DNA of 64,000 nucleotides from Catellatospora methionotrophica (lineage in GTDB: Bacteria > Actinomycetota > Actinomycetes > Mycobacteriales > Micromonosporaceae). The stretch covers positions 124,001-188,000 of the forward strand of contig NZ_JAAOTJ010000006.1 of assembly GCF_011297335.1 (NCBI RefSeq), written 5' to 3'. Below the pieces are notes generated by a model. That model was not told the DNA's origin. It worked only from the letters and a program-made list of their open reading frames with translations, and ran no database searches. A program made the translations under genes and the position numbers. Positions 7,597 through 17,190 of the stretch are shown one piece after another. How positions within the stretch are numbered: the first letter of the stretch is position 1; every line of letters begins with the position of its first letter.

Positions 7597-8774
7597 ATGC
7601 CCACCTCCGCCCGTAGCGCGGCGACGATGCCGGGCAGCTCGGCCAGGAAGCGGTCGACCTGTTCGGCGGTGCTGTCGCGGTGCAGGGACAGCCGGATGTT
7701 GCCGTGGGTCAGCACGCCCATCGCGGCCAGCACGTGACTGGGCTGCAGCGTCGAGGACGTGCACGCCGAGCCCGACGACACCGCGAAGCCGCGCCGGTCC
7801 AGGGCGGTGAGCAGGGCCTCGCCGTCGACGTACAGGCAGGAGAAGGTCACGATGTGGGGCAGCCGGTCGACCGGGTCGCCCACGATCTCCACGTCGGGCA
7901 CGGTCGCCGCGACGGCCGCGCGGACCCGGTCCACCAGTGCGGACAGGCGCTCGCCGTCGACGGCCGCGGTCTCGTGCACGGCGTGCAGCGAGGCGGCGGC
8001 GGCGAGGATCGCGGGCAGGTCGGGCGCGCCGGGCCAGCGGCCGGACTCGCGGTCGTCGGCGGGGTACGGCGACACCCAGCGGGTCCCTTTGCGCACCACC
8101 AGCACCCCGACGCCGGGCGGGCCGCCCCACTTGCGGGCCGACCCGGTGAGCAGGGACCAGCCGCCGGGCACCGGCATCCGGCCCAGTGACTGTGCGGCGT
8201 CGACATACAACGGCACGCCGGAATCACGGCATGCCGCCGCGGCCGTGGCGACGGGCTGGACCGTGCCGACCTCATGACTCGCGCTGATCAGTGAGGCGAG
8301 CGCCACACCGGGCGCGGACACCGCCCTCGCCCAGGCGTCGCCGTCGACCCGGCCGAGCGGGTCCACCGGCACCGCGGTCTCCGTGCCGCCGGAGCGTAGG
8401 TGCTGTTCACCGGCGTGCAGCACGGCCGAGTGCTCGATCGCGGAGCGGACCAGGGCCGCTCCGGCGCGGCGGCGGCCGGCCAGTCCACCCAGGACCGCGG
8501 CGTGTACGGCCGTGGTGCCGCTGCCGGTGAAGGTGACTTCGTCCGGGCGTACGCCCAGGACCTGCGCGAACGTGGCTCGCGCCGCGTCGAGCAGCTGGCG
8601 TGCCCGGCGGGCCTGCGTGTAGAGCTTGCCGGGGTCGGCCCAGCCGTCGTCGAGCGCGCCGAGCAGCGCTTCGCGCGCGGCCGGGTGCAGCGGCGTCGCG
8701 GTCGCCGCATCGAAATACGCGCCACGGACGCTCTCGCCCTGATCGATTGGTCCGGCCTGCCGGGGATCTCCCAC
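7593..8774 (-). CDS. Cysteine desulfurase, class V aminotransferase
   Basis: About 393 residues, PLP enzyme that removes sulfur from cysteine. Features: FDAATATPLHP at the N-terminus, SASHEVGTVQP (PLP-ring His), TGSARKWGGPPGVGVL with the Schiff-base lysine, and SSGSACTSSTLQPSHVL with the catalytic cysteine on the mobile loop. The start is uncertain: I use GTG 8772-8774, the closest start codon before the conserved N-terminus; GTG 8814-8816 and the GTG at 8837 lie further upstream. The 3' end is coupled to the TusA-like gene, and the 5' end faces ctaC. Confidence 0.85.
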   Translation of the reverse strand: MGDPRQAGPIDQGESVRGAYFDAATATPLHPAAREALLGALDDGWADPGKLYTQARRARQLLDAARATFAQVLGVRPDEVTFTGSGTTAVHAAVLGGLAGRRRAGAALVRSAIEHSAVLHAGEQHLRSGGTETAVPVDPLGRVDGDAWARAVSAPGVALASLISASHEVGTVQPVATAAAACRDSGVPLYVDAAQSLGRMPVPGGWSLLTGSARKWGGPPGVGVLVVRKGTRWVSPYPADDRESGRWPGAPDLPAILAAAASLHAVHETAAVDGERLSALVDRVRAAVAATVPDVEIVGDPVDRLPHIVTFSCLYVDGEALLTALDRRGFAVSSGSACTSSTLQPSHVLAAMGVLTHGNIRLSLHRDSTAEQVDRFLAELPGIVAALRAEVGM

Positions 8775-8959
8775 CCCTCGACGGTATCGTGATCTAGCGG
8801 TGACGGCTGTCGTCACCGCCACCAGTCCCGCGGACACGCCGGATCACCGGGCCGACCCCAGGCCCGGCCGGGGCCCCGGGGTGAAGTACTCTGCGACCGT
8901 CGGTCACGCCCCCTCACCGGTGCGTCCGAAGGTGGCGCTGCTAAGGGAGGCAGGAGCAG

Positions 8960-9829
8960 GTGGTCGCAACACGAGCCCGCAGGCGAGCCGTCGGCTTGAG
9001 CGCGATGTCGGTGGTCGCACTGACGCTGCTCGCGGGGTGCAACGTCGGCGAGGCGTTCGGCGGCTTCGGCTGGCCCGAGGGCGGCATCACCGAGCAGTCC
9101 GAGCGGATGTACGACCTGTGGGTCGGTTCGGTCGTCGCGGCACTGGCCGTGGGCGTGTTCGTGTGGGGTCTGATCTTCTGGTGCGTGGCGGCCTACCGCC
9201 GCAAGCGCGGTGACGCCGAACTGCCCACGCAGACGCGGTTCAACCTGCCGATCGAGATCCTGTACACGGTGCTGCCGTTCCTGGTGATCGCGGTGCTGTT
9301 CTACTACACCGCCGTCGTGCAGACCGACGTCAACAAGCTGACCAAGAACCCGGACGCCACCGTCGAGGTCGTCGCGTTCAAGTGGAACTGGCAGTTCAAC
9401 TACCTCACGAGCCCCGAGCTGGACGCCGAGCGGGTGAAGAGCACGCCCGGTGACAGCAACTACATCCCGGTCGTGGTGGTCCCGGTCGGCAAGACGGTGC
9501 GCTTCGTCGAGCACAGCAACGACGTCATCCACTCGTTCTGGGTGCCGGAGCTGCTGTTCAAGCGGGATGTCTTCCCCGGCAACGTGATCAACCAGTTCGA
9601 AGTCAACATCATCCAGCCGGGCAGCTACGTCGGTCGGTGCGCCGAGCTGTGCGGCACGTACCACTCGATGATGAACTTCGAGCTGCGCGCGGTGACGCCG
9701 GAGAAGTACGCGCAGTTCGTGGCGGCGTTGAAGGCGGGCAAGAGCACTCCCGAGGCGCTGACGGCGATCGGCGAGAACCCCTACGCCACGACGACGACTC
9801 CGTTCCCGACCCTGCGCGACGCGAACTGA
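8960..9829 (+). CDS. ctaC: Cytochrome c oxidase subunit II (CtaC)
   Basis: 289-residue lipoprotein subunit of the aa3 oxidase. The signal segment ends in the lipobox LLAGC (Cys near 27). Two membrane helices (about 55-75 and 95-120) precede the periplasmic cupredoxin domain, in which the CuA ligands are visible: HSFWVPEL and CAELCGTYHSMM. GTG start at 8960 after GGGAGG/AGGAG. It is followed 10 bp later by ctaF, with no ctaD between them; subunit I must be encoded elsewhere, as in mycobacteria. Confidence 0.95.
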   Translation: MVATRARRRAVGLSAMSVVALTLLAGCNVGEAFGGFGWPEGGITEQSERMYDLWVGSVVAALAVGVFVWGLIFWCVAAYRRKRGDAELPTQTRFNLPIEILYTVLPFLVIAVLFYYTAVVQTDVNKLTKNPDATVEVVAFKWNWQFNYLTSPELDAERVKSTPGDSNYIPVVVVPVGKTVRFVEHSNDVIHSFWVPELLFKRDVFPGNVINQFEVNIIQPGSYVGRCAELCGTYHSMMNFELRAVTPEKYAQFVAALKAGKSTPEALTAIGENPYATTTTPFPTLRDAN

Positions 9830-9839
9830 GGGCTGAGAC

Positions 9840-10265
9840 ATGAAGACCGAATACCGCATCTTCGTCGGCGTCGCACTGTTCCTCGCCGTCACCGCGGTCG
9901 TCTATGGCTGGTGGACGAACCTGTCCATGGGCGGGATCGAGTGGATCGGCACCACCGCGCTGGCGCTGTCGTTCCTGCTGTGCTCGATGTGCGGCGGCTA
10001 CTTCTGGTTCGTCTCGCGCCGCATCGACCCGCGCCCGGAGGACCGGCTCGACGCCGAGATCGCCGACGGCGCGGGCGAGCTGGGCTTCTTCAGCCCGGGC
10101 AGCTACTGGCCGTTCGGCATCGCGCTGTCGGCGCTGATCGCCTCGCTCGGCCTGGTGTTCTGGATGTGGTGGCTGATCGCCCTCGGCATCGTGTGCGTGC
10201 TGCTGTCGACCGCGGCGATGCTGTTCGAGTACTACACCGGCACCCGCCGCACCGCGGAGCACTGA
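9840..10265 (+). CDS. ctaF: Cytochrome c oxidase subunit IV, actinobacterial type (CtaF)
   Basis: 141 residues with four predicted membrane helices (about 7-25, 33-55, 95-112, 118-136). It starts MKTEYRIFVGVALFL, typical of the actinobacterial subunit IV found only with bcc-aa3 supercomplexes. ATG start 10 bp after the ctaC stop, preceded by GAGGGCTGAG, so co-transcribed with ctaC. A strong hairpin follows immediately. Confidence 0.93.
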   Translation: MKTEYRIFVGVALFLAVTAVVYGWWTNLSMGGIEWIGTTALALSFLLCSMCGGYFWFVSRRIDPRPEDRLDAEIADGAGELGFFSPGSYWPFGIALSALIASLGLVFWMWWLIALGIVCVLLSTAAMLFEYYTGTRRTAEH

Positions 10266-10275
10266 CCCGAAACCA

Positions 10276-10318
10276 AATGAAACCGGCCCCCTCCACAGTG
10301 GAGGGGGCCGGTTTCATT
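10276..10318. terminator. Bidirectional terminator between ctaF and trpD
   Basis: Perfect 21-bp inverted repeat with a single-base loop (10276-10296 and 10298-10318; core GGCCCCCTCCAC), with A-rich on one side and T-rich on the other, located between two convergent genes. Confidence 0.85.
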
Positions 10319-10332
10319 GGCGTGTCCGGCGG

Positions 10333-11430
10333 CTACTCGGCGTACTTGGCGGCCGCCGCGGCGGTGACCCAGCGCTCCAGGACCGACGCGGCCGCGCCGG
10401 AGTCGACGGCCTCGGCGGCGCGGCGCATGTTCGCGTGCAGCGCCTCGGTCAGCTCCTCGATCAGCGCGTCCGGTGCGGCGTGTGCCGCGCCCTGGCGCGC
10501 CCAGTCGTGGGCGGTCAGCCCCGCGGCGGTGTTGACCAGCACGGCGTCGCGCACCGGGCCGGTCTGGCCGCCCAGCAGGCGGCGCACCACGTCGGCGTTG
10601 AGCGACACGTCCCCGCCGCGCAGGTCCCCGGCGGCCGAACGGGCCACGCCGAGGTCGGCGGCGTCGATCGTGAGTGGGGTGACGCGCCCGCCACGAGCCA
10701 CCCAGACGCGCGTGGGCGCGGCGGTGGTGAACTCGTCCAGGCCGTCCTCGCCGCACAGCACCAGGGCCGTGTCACCGCGATCGGCGAACACCTGCGCCAT
10801 GACCCCGGCCATCCGGACGTCGGCGCAGCCGATCGCGCCCGCGCGGGGCCGGGCCGGGTTGGTCAGCGGGCCGAGGAAGTTGAACGCGGTGGGCACCCCC
10901 AGCTCGCGCCGCACCCCGCTGGCGTGGCGCAGGCCCTGGTGGAACGTCGCGGCGAAGCAGAACGTGATGCCCGCCTCGTCGGCGACGGCCGACACCTGCT
11001 CCGGGCTGAGGTCCAGCGGGATGCCGAGGAACTCCAGCACGTCTGCGGTGCCGCAGGAGGACGACGCCGCCCGGTTGCCGTGCTTGACCACGCGCGCCCC
11101 CGCGCCGGCCGCCACGATCGCCGACATCGTCGAGATGTTGACGGTGTGCGCCTGGTCGCCGCCGGTGCCGACCACGTCGAGGGTGGCCGTGCGCTGCTCG
11201 TCGGTCTGCGGCAGCGGGGCCGCGTTCGACAGCATCGTGGCGACCAGGCCGGAGACCTCACCGGCCGTCTCGCCCTTGGCCCGCAGCAGCAGTGCGAACC
11301 CGGCGATCTGCGCCGGTGTCGCCACGCCCGACATGATCTCGCCCATCGCCCAGGCCGTGTCGTCCGGCGTGAGCTCCTCCCGGCGCAGCAGCGCGCCGAG
11401 CAGGTGGGGCCAGGTGTTCCGGTCGCCCAT
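10333..11430 (-). CDS. trpD: Anthranilate phosphoribosyltransferase (TrpD)
   Basis: 365-residue enzyme of tryptophan synthesis that joins anthranilate to PRPP. Diagnostic motifs are [17 protein letters not shown] (PRPP pyrophosphate loop), [19 protein letters not shown] and [13 protein letters not shown]. The ATG at 11428-11430 follows GGAGG (TGGAGGCCCG) at correct spacing. As in other actinobacteria this trpD is separate from the other trp genes and sits inside the respiratory locus (Rv2192c equivalent). Confidence 0.95.
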   Translation of the reverse strand: MGDRNTWPHLLGALLRREELTPDDTAWAMGEIMSGVATPAQIAGFALLLRAKGETAGEVSGLVATMLSNAAPLPQTDEQRTATLDVVGTGGDQAHTVNISTMSAIVAAGAGARVVKHGNRAASSSCGTADVLEFLGIPLDLSPEQVSAVADEAGITFCFAATFHQGLRHASGVRRELGVPTAFNFLGPLTNPARPRAGAIGCADVRMAGVMAQVFADRGDTALVLCGEDGLDEFTTAAPTRVWVARGGRVTPLTIDAADLGVARSAAGDLRGGDVSLNADVVRRLLGGQTGPVRDAVLVNTAAGLTAHDWARQGAAHAAPDALIEELTEALHANMRRAAEAVDSGAAASVLERWVTAAAAAKYAE

Positions 11431-11471
11431 CGGGCCTCCAGGGGTGAAGGGCGTGGCGCGCGGTGCTCGGG

Positions 11472-11867
11472 TCAGGCGGCCACGGGAGAGTCGTCGCGGA
11501 GCAGGGTGGAGATGACCTTCGCGGTCTCGAACGGGTCGAGCGGGTGCAGCAGCGTCCCGTCGACGCGCGCGTACGCCGCGAGCCAGCGGTCGGCCGAGCG
11601 GGCGATGACGACGCAGCACGGCGGGCACTCGTCGATCTCGTCCTTGAGCTGACGCGCCACGCCCAGGCCACCGCCCGGGGTCGCCTCGCCGTCCAGCACC
11701 AGCAGATCGATCTCGTAGTCGTCCACCAGCGTGACGCACTCGCCGTAGGTGGACGCCTCGACGAACTCGACCTCGAGGTCGGGTGCCGGGTGCTCGCCGA
11801 TGGCCAGCCGCATCCGGTCGCGGACCTGCGGGTCGTCGCTGTAGAGCAGGACGGTCTTGGTACTCAT
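11472..11867 (-). CDS. Degenerate response-regulator receiver protein
   Basis: 131-residue stand-alone receiver-like fold with no output domain. The acidic pair DD at 11-12 ([11 protein letters not shown]) and the phospho-acceptor-position Asp in [13 protein letters not shown] are present, but the conserved lysine after strand 5 is replaced ([10 protein letters not shown] instead of a K-P pair), so classical phosphorylation-dependent switching is doubtful. Its ATG overlaps the ctaG stop by 4 bases, implying co-translation with the oxidase assembly factor. Function unknown; a scaffold or protein-binding role is possible. Confidence 0.75.
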   Translation of the reverse strand: MSTKTVLLYSDDPQVRDRMRLAIGEHPAPDLEVEFVEASTYGECVTLVDDYEIDLLVLDGEATPGGGLGVARQLKDEIDECPPCCVVIARSADRWLAAYARVDGTLLHPLDPFETAKVISTLLRDDSPVAA

Positions 11868-12859
11868 GCGCTCATCCTAAGCGGTGAAGTGATCTCGTGG
11901 TCGTGCGGTGCGCCGTCCGCGTCCACCTGCGCCGCCGCGGCCTGCGCGGCCTCCTCGCGGTCCAGCTGGCGGTCGATGCGGGCGGCCTCCTGGCGGGACT
12001 GTTTGATCCACTGGACGACGAGCACCGCGAGCATGGTGACCGAGACGAGCTCGCCGCCCGCCCACAGCACGCCGCCCGCGGTCACCTGGTCGGCCCAGGG
12101 GTCCATCCAGGACAGGTTCAGCGACGGATACCAGTCGCCGCCGAGCAGCGTCTTCTGCTGCATGATGGTGAGCCCGAGCACGGTGTGAAACGGAACACTC
12201 AACAGCATCAGCAGCGCGCGGGCCGGATAGGGCCAGCGGCCGGGCAGCGGGTCGCGGCCCAGCAGAGGCCAGAAGAACAGGCAGCCGGTGGCGATGAAGT
12301 GCGCGTGCATCACCTCGTGCAGCCACTGGTGGCGCAGGGTCTGCTCGTACAGGCTGGTGAAGTACAACGCGAACGGGTTCGCCACGAAGATGCCGAACGC
12401 GACCAGCGGGAACGCCAGCACCCCGGCGACCTTGCTGTGCAGCGCCGCCAGCAGCGTGCGGCGGGGGCGGGCGGGCAGCGTACGCAGGGCGAGCGTGACC
12501 GGCGCGCCCAGCGCCAGGAAGATCGGGGCGACCATGGACAGCGCCATGTGCTGGAGCATGTGCACCGACAGCAGCGTGGTGTCGTAGCCGCCGATCCCGC
12601 TCACCGTGACCAGGGCCAGCGTGCCCAGACCGGGGCCGAGGAAGGCGATGGTGCGCCCGACCGGCCACCGGTCGCCGCGCATCCGCAGCCGGTGCGTGCC
12701 GTAGAGATACAGCGCACCCGCCAACAGCAGACCGACCGCGAGCCACGAGTCGAGCCGGGCTCCGGTCACCAGCGTCGCCACCGTGAACGGGGGAGTCTCG
12801 GCGGTCAAGGTCGCAACGGGCGAGGTCAGCGCGGTGAAATGATCGACAGGCGGCACCAC
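11864..12859 (-). CDS. ctaG: Cytochrome c oxidase assembly protein, CtaG (caa3) type
   Basis: 331-residue polytopic membrane protein (about seven helices) of the Caa3_CtaG family, associated with assembly of the CuB/haem centre in Gram-positive oxidases. Conserved histidines lie in [26 protein letters not shown] and [10 protein letters not shown]. The C-terminal ~45 residues are charged and cytoplasmic. ATG/GTG start at 12859; divergent from ctaE with a 105-bp gap, so the assembly factor and subunit III probably share a regulatory region. Confidence 0.85.
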   Translation of the reverse strand: MVPPVDHFTALTSPVATLTAETPPFTVATLVTGARLDSWLAVGLLLAGALYLYGTHRLRMRGDRWPVGRTIAFLGPGLGTLALVTVSGIGGYDTTLLSVHMLQHMALSMVAPIFLALGAPVTLALRTLPARPRRTLLAALHSKVAGVLAFPLVAFGIFVANPFALYFTSLYEQTLRHQWLHEVMHAHFIATGCLFFWPLLGRDPLPGRWPYPARALLMLLSVPFHTVLGLTIMQQKTLLGGDWYPSLNLSWMDPWADQVTAGGVLWAGGELVSVTMLAVLVVQWIKQSRQEAARIDRQLDREEAAQAAAAQVDADGAPHDHEITSPLRMSA

Positions 12860-12956
12860 CCGAGGCTAGACCGCGCTCGGCCGCGCCGGTTCGCCGGGGC
12901 ACGACACGCCGCCAACCAGGCACCCCGACGCTCGCCGATGCAGGTAGGGGGCAATA

Positions 12957-12968
12957 ATGACCGCGTGA
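12957..12968 (+). other. Three-codon leader ORF overlapping the ctaE start
   Basis: ATG ACC GCG TGA encodes Met-Thr-Ala and ends in a TGA that overlaps the GTG start of ctaE (GTGA). The AGGGGG at about 12945-12950 is spaced about 6 nt from this ATG but about 14 nt from the ctaE GTG, suggesting ribosomes load on the micro-ORF and re-initiate at ctaE. Confidence 0.4.
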
Positions 12969-13570
12969 CTGCCGCCTCAGCCATCGACAAGAGCAGGATC
13001 CACTCCCTGACCAGGCCCAACATGGTCAGCGTCGGGACCATCGTGTGGCTCTCCAGCGAACTCATGTTCTTCGCCGCGCTTTTCGCGATGTTCTTCGCGA
13101 TCCGCGCCGCGGACTACGACCAGTGGATCCAGCACTCCCACGTGCTCAATCTCCCGTACGCGGTGTTCTTCACGACGATCCTGGTGCTGTCTTCCATCAC
13201 CTGTCAGATCGGCGTGCTGCGCGCGGAGCGGGGTGACGTGTACGGGCTGCGGCTCTGGTTCACCATCACGTTCCTGATGGGCCTGACGTTCGTGCTCGGC
13301 CAGGTCAACGAATACCGCGTACTGGTCAGCGAGGGCATCAAGATCAACGCTGACGGGTTCGGGTCGATGTTCTACCTGACCACCGGTTTCCACGGCCTGC
13401 ACGTGACAGGCGGCCTGATCGCCTTCATCATCTTTATGATCCGCACCACCATGGGACGGTTCACGCCGGCGCAGGCGACCTCGGCGATCGTGGTGTCGTA
13501 CTACTGGCACTTCGTCGACGTGGTCTGGGTCGGCCTCTTCTTCATGATCTACCTGCTGGAGCGGATGTGA
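12965..13570 (+). CDS. ctaE: Cytochrome c oxidase subunit III (CtaE)
   Basis: 201 residues with five membrane helices, the short bacterial subunit III form. Characteristic stretches are [20 protein letters not shown] at the N-terminus, [16 protein letters not shown] and [16 protein letters not shown] at the C-terminus. GTG 12965 is the only start near the conserved N-terminus. First gene of the ctaE-qcrC-qcrA-qcrB operon; the next gene overlaps its stop codon. Confidence 0.95.
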   Translation: MTAASAIDKSRIHSLTRPNMVSVGTIVWLSSELMFFAALFAMFFAIRAADYDQWIQHSHVLNLPYAVFFTTILVLSSITCQIGVLRAERGDVYGLRLWFTITFLMGLTFVLGQVNEYRVLVSEGIKINADGFGSMFYLTTGFHGLHVTGGLIAFIIFMIRTTMGRFTPAQATSAIVVSYYWHFVDVVWVGLFFMIYLLERM

Positions 13571-14391
13571 GCTCGGCCATGACACCAGACACCCCACGCC
13601 CGGCGGCGGGTGCGCCCAAGCAGCGCAGCCGGGTACGCCGGCGGCTGAACTCGGCGCTGCGCATGTTCGCCGCGCTGGTCTTCGCGGGCGGCATCTACGC
13701 GATCGTCGCGCCCGGCGGAGCCCAGGGCGCCGCCCCCCTCACCCCGGCCGCCGAGGCCGGCAAGGCGCTGTACGACGTCAGCTGCATCACCTGCCACGGC
13801 GCGAACGCGCAGGGCGTCGACGGACGCGGACCGAGCCTGATCGGCGTCGGCTCGGCGGCTGTCGAGTTCCAGGTGGAGACGGGCCGCATGCCGGCCGCCC
13901 GCCAGGAGGCGCAGGCGGAGCGCAAGGACCCGATGTTCACCGTCGACCAGTCACGGCAGCTGGGCGCCTACATCCAGGAGCTGGGCGGCGGCCCGCAGCT
14001 TCCGGAGGGCGAGGACTTCGCGTCCAAGGGCAAGATCGCCCGTGGCGGCGAGCTCTACCGGATCAACTGCTCCTCCTGCCACGCCTTCTCCGGCGGCGGC
14101 GGTGCGCTGTCCAGCGGCAAGTACGCGCCCAGCCTGGAGCCCGCCACTGACCGGCAAATCTACGCAGCGATGCTGACCGGTCCGCAGAACATGCCCGTCT
14201 TCGGCGACAATGAGCTGTCGCCGCAGGACAAGTTCGACATCATCGCGTACGTGCAGAGCCTGCAGAGCGACAGCGACCCGGGCGGTTGGGGCCTCGGCCG
14301 GTTCGGTCCGGTGACCGAGGGCCTGGCGATCTTCCTGGTCGGTGTGGTGGCTCTGGTCTTCGCAGCGCTGTGGATTGCGGGTAAGTCATGA
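13567..14391 (+). CDS. qcrC: Di-haem cytochrome c subunit of the bcc complex (QcrC)
   Basis: 274 residues. Two CxxCH haem-binding sites (CITCH at 73-77 and CSSCH at 168-172) lie between an N-terminal membrane anchor (about 32-50) and a C-terminal helix (about 250-271). This double cytochrome replaces soluble cytochrome c and links the bc complex directly to the aa3 oxidase in actinobacterial supercomplexes. The start is ambiguous: GTG 13567 overlaps the ctaE stop (ATGTGA), ATG 13579 is also possible. Its stop overlaps the qcrA start. Confidence 0.94.
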   Translation: MSSAMTPDTPRPAAGAPKQRSRVRRRLNSALRMFAALVFAGGIYAIVAPGGAQGAAPLTPAAEAGKALYDVSCITCHGANAQGVDGRGPSLIGVGSAAVEFQVETGRMPAARQEAQAERKDPMFTVDQSRQLGAYIQELGGGPQLPEGEDFASKGKIARGGELYRINCSSCHAFSGGGGALSSGKYAPSLEPATDRQIYAAMLTGPQNMPVFGDNELSPQDKFDIIAYVQSLQSDSDPGGWGLGRFGPVTEGLAIFLVGVVALVFAALWIAGKS

Positions 14392-15464
14392 GTGAGACGA
14401 ACACCCAGGTGCGTGACGCCGCAGGCGTCGACCTGGACAACCCGAACCTGACCCGGTTCGACATCGTGCGCGAGGGTGCGCGGCGCGACGGAGTGGAGAT
14501 CGTCCACTACGAGCCGCAGTACCCGCCGGGCTCGAGGGGCGAGCGGCGGATGACCCGTATCGTCGCCTTCTTCTTCCTGCTCACCGGCATCATGTCGACC
14601 CTGTTCGTGGTCGCCTTCATCTGGTGGCCCTGGGAGTACGAGCTCGGCCCGCACGCCAGCAAGTACTACACGCCGATCCTGGGCCTGACCCTTGGCCTGG
14701 CCCTGGTCGGCGTCGGTCTGGGCGTGCTGACCTGGGGCAAGAAGCTGCTCCCGCACGAGATCGCGATCCAGGAGCGGCACGACGGCCCGTCCTCGGCCGA
14801 GGAGCAGAAGCTCACCGGCACGACGATGCAGTTCATCGGCGACGAGATGGGCCTGGGCCGGCGGCCGATCCTGAAGTGGTCGCTGCTGGGCCTGGCCCCG
14901 CTGGGTCTGGCCGCCGCGGCCATCCCGATCGGCGCCCTGATCAAGGACCCGCACCACCCGGACATCCTGTTCAAGACCGGGTTCGCCGGCGCCACGCCGG
15001 ACAACCCGATCCGCCTGATGCACGACGACGGCACGCTGGTGCGGCCGGAGATGGTGAGCACCGGCGGCCAGATCACGGTGTTCCCGAACATCCCGGGCGG
15101 CGCCAGCAACCACCACGCGGACTCCCCGACGCTGCTGATCCACCTGCGTGAGGACGACGCGGCGAAGCTGAACCAGAAGCTGTACACGATCAACCAGGGC
15201 AGCACCTGGAGCAGCTTCGTGGCGTACTCGAAGATCTGCACCCACGCGGGCTGCCCGGCGAGCCTGTACGAGCAGCAGACGAACCGCCTGCTCTGCCCGT
15301 GCCACCAGTCCCAGTTCCTCATCACCGACAACGCCCGGCCGATCTTCGGCCCGGCGACGCGGTCCCTGCCCATGCTGCCCATCAGCGTGGACAAGGAGGG
15401 CTTCCTCGTGGCGACCGGCGACTACAAGGTGCCGGTCGGGCCGGCGTTCTGGGAGAAGGACTGA
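14388..15464 (+). CDS. qcrA: Rieske iron-sulfur subunit of the bcc complex (QcrA)
   Basis: 358 residues, the long actinobacterial form with three membrane helices (about 58-80, 93-117, 163-185). The [2Fe-2S] ligands are seen in CTHAGC (Cys284, His286) and CPCHQS (Cys303, His306), with Cys289 and Cys305 placed for the stabilising disulfide. Start ATG 14388 overlaps the qcrC stop by 4 bases; qcrB begins 3 bases after its stop codon. Confidence 0.95.
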   Translation: MSETNTQVRDAAGVDLDNPNLTRFDIVREGARRDGVEIVHYEPQYPPGSRGERRMTRIVAFFFLLTGIMSTLFVVAFIWWPWEYELGPHASKYYTPILGLTLGLALVGVGLGVLTWGKKLLPHEIAIQERHDGPSSAEEQKLTGTTMQFIGDEMGLGRRPILKWSLLGLAPLGLAAAAIPIGALIKDPHHPDILFKTGFAGATPDNPIRLMHDDGTLVRPEMVSTGGQITVFPNIPGGASNHHADSPTLLIHLREDDAAKLNQKLYTINQGSTWSSFVAYSKICTHAGCPASLYEQQTNRLLCPCHQSQFLITDNARPIFGPATRSLPMLPISVDKEGFLVATGDYKVPVGPAFWEKD

Positions 15465-15466
15465 CC

Positions 15467-17053
15467 ATGAAGCGTCGCAAGGTTGACCTGAAAGCCCTCC
15501 CGGGCAAGGCCGCGGAGGAGGTGGACACCCGGCTGCCGGTGGCGACCCCGCTGCGTAGCGTGCTGAACAAGGTGTTCCCCGACCACTGGTCGTTCCTGCT
15601 GGGCGAGATCGCGCTGTTCTCGTTCATCATCCTGCTGCTGACCGGCACGTTCCTCGCGCTGTTCTTCGAGCCCTCCCTGCAGGAGGTGCGCTACGACGGC
15701 TCGTACCTGCCGCTGCAGGGCGTCGAGATGTCGCGGGCGTACGAGACGGCGCTGGACCTGTCGTTCGACGTGCGCGGCGGCCTGGTCATGCGCCAGATGC
15801 ACCACTGGGCGGCGCTGCTGTTCATGGCCGCGATCGTGGTGCACATGTTCCGGGTCTTCATGACCGGCGCGTTCCGCAAGCCGCGTGAGATCAACTGGAT
15901 CATCGGCCTGAGCATGTTCTGGCTGGGCTTCACCGAGGGCTTCGCCGGGTACTCGCTGCCCGACGACGCGCTGTCCGGCACCGGCCTGCGCATCGCCTCG
16001 GCGATCATGCTGTCCATCCCGGTGATCGGCTCCTGGGTGACCACGTCGCTGTTCGGCGGCGAGTTCCCCGGCGAGATCATCCTGTCCCGCCTGTACATCC
16101 TGCACGTGTTCCTGCTGCCGCTGATCCTGCTCGCGCTGGTCTCCATCCACGTGGGCCTGGTCTTCGTGCAGAAGCACACGCAGTGGCCGGGTCCGGGCCG
16201 CACCAACAAGAACGTCGTCGGCGAGCGCATGTTCCCGCGCTACGCGATCAAGCAGGGCGGCTTCTTCATGCTCGTCTTCGCGGTCATCGCGCTGATGGGC
16301 GGCCTGTTCCAGATCAACCCGATCTGGCTGTTCGGCCCGTACGAGGCCGCGGTGGTCTCGGCGGGCAGCCAGCCCGACTGGTACGTCATGTTCCTCGACG
16401 GCTCGACCCGTCTGATGCCCGCCTGGGACATCAGATTCCTCGGGTACAACATCCCACCGCTGTTCTGGCCCACCGTGGTGCTGCCAGGCATCCTGTCGGT
16501 GGTGCCGATGGCGTACCCGTGGATCGAGGCGCGCTGGAAGAAGGACAAGGGCTCGCACAACCTGCTCCAGCGCCCGCGCGACGTGCCGGACCGCACCGGT
16601 CTGGCCGCCATGGCCGGCGCGTTCTACCTGGTGCTGACGATCTCCGGTGGCAACGACATCGTCGCCGACAAGTTCCACATCAGCCTGAACGCGATGACCT
16701 GGGCGGGCCGCATCGGCCTGCTGGTCCTGCCGCCGCTGGCGTACTACTTCGCGCGCCGTCTCGCGCTGGGTCTCCAGCAGCACGACCGTGAGGTGCTGGC
16801 GCACGGCGTCGAGACCGGCATCATCAAGCGGCTGCCGGACGGGCGCTTCGTCGAGGTGCACCAGCCGCTGGCCGCCCCCGACGAGCACGGCCACACCGAC
16901 CTGCCGTACGTGGGCTGGACGGTGCCGAAGAAGATGAACCGCGTCGGCGCGCTGGGGCCCGCCATCCGCGGCTTCTTCCGGCCGATCGAGCAGCCCGCTC
17001 CGCCCCGCCAGGAGGAGCAGCCGCGCGAGGAGATCACCACCGGCAAGCACTGA
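15467..17053 (+). CDS. qcrB: Cytochrome b subunit of the bcc complex (QcrB)
   Basis: 528 residues, the quinol-oxidising core with eight or nine membrane helices and a 100-residue cytoplasmic C-terminal extension typical of actinobacteria. Haem-ligand regions MRQMHHWAALLFMAAIVVHM and LYILHVFLLPLILLALVSIH are visible; the Qo-site motif appears as NPIWLFGPYEA where most organisms have PEWY-like sequence, again the actinobacterial version. It is the target site of Q203-type inhibitors in mycobacteria. Last gene of the operon, closed by a strong hairpin. Confidence 0.95.
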   Translation: MKRRKVDLKALPGKAAEEVDTRLPVATPLRSVLNKVFPDHWSFLLGEIALFSFIILLLTGTFLALFFEPSLQEVRYDGSYLPLQGVEMSRAYETALDLSFDVRGGLVMRQMHHWAALLFMAAIVVHMFRVFMTGAFRKPREINWIIGLSMFWLGFTEGFAGYSLPDDALSGTGLRIASAIMLSIPVIGSWVTTSLFGGEFPGEIILSRLYILHVFLLPLILLALVSIHVGLVFVQKHTQWPGPGRTNKNVVGERMFPRYAIKQGGFFMLVFAVIALMGGLFQINPIWLFGPYEAAVVSAGSQPDWYVMFLDGSTRLMPAWDIRFLGYNIPPLFWPTVVLPGILSVVPMAYPWIEARWKKDKGSHNLLQRPRDVPDRTGLAAMAGAFYLVLTISGGNDIVADKFHISLNAMTWAGRIGLLVLPPLAYYFARRLALGLQQHDREVLAHGVETGIIKRLPDGRFVEVHQPLAAPDEHGHTDLPYVGWTVPKKMNRVGALGPAIRGFFRPIEQPAPPRQEEQPREEITTGKH

Positions 17054-17067
17054 CCCGGCGACGGGTT

Positions 17068-17111
17068 CACGGCGAAGGGCGCTCACCCTGGGGTGGGCGC
17101 CCTTCGCCGTG
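17068..17111 (+). terminator. Terminator of the ctaE-qcrCAB operon
   Basis: 21-bp stem with one G-U pair and a 2-nt loop (17068-17088 and 17091-17111, GGCGAAGGGCGC core), 15 bp after the qcrB stop codon. Confidence 0.85.
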
Positions 17112-17190
17112 TCCGGATACCGCCGCCGGGCGTCGCGGTCGCCCCCACGCCGTAGGCTGCCCGCAGACGGCGGCGGCAGGGGAGCGGCGA

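Noticed and set aside
11897-12960. Long open frame opposite ctaG, and similar 300-1100-codon frames opposite most genes
   Set aside because: They lie antisense to genes with clear motifs, have Arg/Gly/Val-rich composition from GC-biased third positions, and show no family motifs.
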